This document shows, piece by piece, positions 55,113 to 56,388 of a stretch of DNA of 56,388 nucleotides (within the stretch, counting starts at the first letter, position 1; each line of letters opens with the position of its first letter). Origin of the DNA: 2-01-FULL-49-22 sp040879175 (GTDB taxonomy: Bacteria; Patescibacteriota; Saccharimonadia; Saccharimonadales; UBA10212); assembly GCA_040879175.1 (NCBI GenBank), contig JBBDKW010000018.1, forward strand, positions 1 through 56,388, in the 5' to 3' direction. The translations under genes and the position numbers were made by a program. A model generated the notes under the pieces. That model saw only the letters and a list, made by a program, of their open reading frames with translations, had not been told where the DNA came from and ran no database searches.

Positions 55113-55212
55113 ATACATTCTACATTTACCATTTAACATTTGACATTTATTTTTTATTTACCAATGAGTCAATGCTTAATGTTAAATAAATGCAAAGTGG
55201 GCAATGCTAAAT
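55113..55212. repeat. Word array e, CATTTACCATTTAACATTT type
   Basis: CATTTACCATTTAACATTTG and similar words in the left half are mirrored by AATGCTTAATGTTAAATAAATG-like words in the right half. It fills the gap between radA and the next gene, and the -10 of radA lies at its edge. Confidence 0.6.
55117..55122 (-). promoter_or_regulatory. -10 element of radA, leaderless type
   Basis: TAGAAT ends 6 bases before the ATG at 55110. Confidence 0.45.
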
Positions 55213-55214
55213 GC

Positions 55215-56198
55215 TCAATTCGCCGTTTGCGGGGCAAGGCTGGTGTCGAGCGAATCGTATAAACTACTCAGTTCGGCCGCTAAGGCATTGTGGGCGGCTA
55301 CCAACCGGTTGTATTCAGCGATATCGGCCCGCAATTCGACAACTCCATCGTTGTAGTCATTAACCGCGGCGTTAAAAGCCGGCACAGCGGCGTTGTACTC
55401 GTCAACCTGACCAGAGGCGCGCAGGCTATCCAGTCGCCTTCTATCAGCCTCAAGCTGTTCCAGCTGGCTGCTCAACGCCGCTTCCTCTTTGTCGATTCTC
55501 TGCTTCAAATCCACCAGCCGCCGCTCGAAATCTTTAATCTTGGCTATGCGGCTGGCGAACTCATCGGCGTATTGATTGGCAAAGGCGACAACAGCCGAAC
55601 GGTTACTAAAATAACGCTGATAGTAGGACTCGAGCTCAGGTGTCAGGCTGCCAACCTCGGTAGCAAAAATCGAGTGCATCTCATTCAGCAGTTCGTCAGG
55701 CTCGGTCTGTTTATAGGTGTCGATTGTCTCAAGCACTCTTCTATCGCGCAGATCGTCGCTGTAAAAATCATTGAGCAGCCCATTAATGCGGTTTTTATCA
55801 TCTTGACTTAAGCGGTCATAGGCGGCGTGCAGCACTTCGTGGGCCGCCGTAACCTCGACCACACCGTTAAGCCGTGCGTCTTGGACGTTGTAGATGTAGA
55901 TGGCGCTGCTAAAACCGGTGTGGTAGCAGCCAAGCACGATTGTCTGCTCAAAACTCGGGCAGGCCTGGCGGAAAGCATCAGCCTCGTTTATTAAGTCCGG
56001 GTGTGTGACATAAAAGATGTGTTTAGCATCATCAGTCATCGTGTCGGCTCGGGCGATGGCGGCAATGGCTGCCGGCGGTGTGTAATTTCTAAGCCTCAGC
56101 CAGTCTTCTATGGCTTGGAGGTTAAATAGGCCAAATACCAGCAACGCCAAAATGGTCAGCGTCGCAGTCCCAGCAAAAACCCTCCAAAACCTATTCAT
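55215..56198 (-). CDS. Membrane-anchored HExxH protein with coiled-coil C-terminus
   Basis: I do not recognise the family. The 327-residue protein has a membrane anchor (residues 8-28), a globular part with AAHEVLHAAYDRL (HEVLH at 120-124, the zinc-protease HExxH pattern) and possible third ligands downstream (NEMHSIFATEVG, about 172-183). Two Cys at 80 and 91 could form a disulfide if the domain is external. Residues 215 to about 300 form a long coiled coil (LKQRIDKEEAALSSQLEQLE). It may be an external metallopeptidase; activity is not shown. The ATG lies 7 bases below TGA-TATACT. Confidence 0.7.
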   Translation of the reverse strand: MNRFWRVFAGTATLTILALLVFGLFNLQAIEDWLRLRNYTPPAAIAAIARADTMTDDAKHIFYVTHPDLINEADAFRQACPSFEQTIVLGCYHTGFSSAIYIYNVQDARLNGVVEVTAAHEVLHAAYDRLSQDDKNRINGLLNDFYSDDLRDRRVLETIDTYKQTEPDELLNEMHSIFATEVGSLTPELESYYQRYFSNRSAVVAFANQYADEFASRIAKIKDFERRLVDLKQRIDKEEAALSSQLEQLEADRRRLDSLRASGQVDEYNAAVPAFNAAVNDYNDGVVELRADIAEYNRLVAAHNALAAELSSLYDSLDTSLAPQTAN

Positions 56199-56205
56199 TC
56201 ATTTA

Positions 56206-56214
56206 AGTATATCA
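56206..56214 (-). promoter_or_regulatory. Extended -10 promoter of the HExxH gene, leaderless type
   Basis: TGA-TATACT ends 7 bases before the ATG at 56198. Confidence 0.5.
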
Positions 56215-56388
56215 ATGACTGAGCGAGCCCCTCCTTTGAACAAACATAAGGAGCTAACCCGAGTAGATGTTGTTAAAAAGAGGCGTGCTTGGCCGCGAGG
56301 ACTGTTTGACGAAGAAATATGCCTAGTGGCATATTTCTGAGGAGTTCCGCAGCGAGCCTGTTTTTAAGCAACAGATACATCGAGTGGG
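56215..56388. other. Window end, hairpin and no supported gene
   Basis: A perfect 11-bp stem, AGAAATATGCC and GGCATATTTCT, lies at 56313-56338. It is followed by GAGGAGTTCCGCAGCGAGCC and TGTTTTT. A 41-codon plus-strand frame from 56216 lacks a ribosome site. The region is cut by the window edge. Confidence 0.4.

Overview
The window is a gene-dense stretch of core bacterial chromosome, roughly balanced in GC, that reads as a member of the Patescibacteria (CPR), most likely a Saccharibacteria (TM7)-like genome. The grounds are absence of uL30 between rpsE and rplO, absence of adk and map between secY and infA, lineage-specific extensions on several ribosomal proteins, many small unrecognised proteins inside translation operons, and use of TAA, TAG and TGA all as ordinary stops (TGA ends secE, rluD and rpmC, which rules out the Gracilibacteria-type code). 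The taxonomic call is an inference from gene content, not from a search.

Layout, left to right. (1) 1-4.4 kb: start of dcd, then on the minus strand rplA, rplK, a small unknown gene, nusG, secE, a YgjP-type metallopeptidase, a P-loop kinase and tRNA-Thr(GGT). (2) 4.4-6.5 kb: rpmG and tRNA-Trp on plus, an NrnA-like DHH phosphoesterase on minus, then tRNA-Thr(TGT) and tRNA-Tyr on plus, with duplicated tRNA 3' ends after the last two. (3) 6.5-10.1 kb: TPR protein, holB, rluD, trpS. (4) 10.2-25.4 kb: one long minus-strand S10-spc-alpha array, rpsJ to rpsI, including secY, infA, a Cys-less rpmJ and rpoA. (5) 25.4-33.5 kb: an unknown gene, tuf, then an unusual insertion of a small protein, a GT4 glycosyltransferase and a glycogen-debranching-type glycosidase, then fusA, an unknown gene, rpsG and rpsL. 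(6) 33.5-41 kb: rpoC and rpoB. (7) 41-50.3 kb: clpP under a perfect CIRCE operator, tig, hisS, a membrane protein, tRNA-Leu, rsmD, recG, a methyltransferase and tyrS. (8) 50.6-56.4 kb: a class A penicillin-binding protein with an in-frame amber codon near its end, radA, and a membrane-anchored HExxH protein.

The genes supply translation (19 small-/large-subunit loci in one array plus EF-Tu, EF-G, IF-1 and four aminoacyl-tRNA synthetases or tRNA-modifying partners), transcription (alpha, beta, beta', NusG), secretion (SecY, SecE), proteostasis (trigger factor, ClpP), DNA maintenance (RecG, RadA, delta') and cell wall synthesis.

Four patterns cut across the window. First, most stand-alone genes have a -10 hexamer, often with an upstream TG, only 6-10 bases before the start codon and no Shine-Dalgarno sequence, so they look leaderless, while translation operons have leaders and good Shine-Dalgarno sites. 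Second, three different palindromic DNA elements sit in frame inside essential genes (rplA, rpoB, tyrS), two of them with a relative elsewhere in the window. Third, several gaps hold arrays of short AT-rich words whose second half is the reverse complement of the first. Fourth, conserved residues are missing in core enzymes: the beta' zinc sites and trigger-loop signature, and the G4 motif of EF-G.
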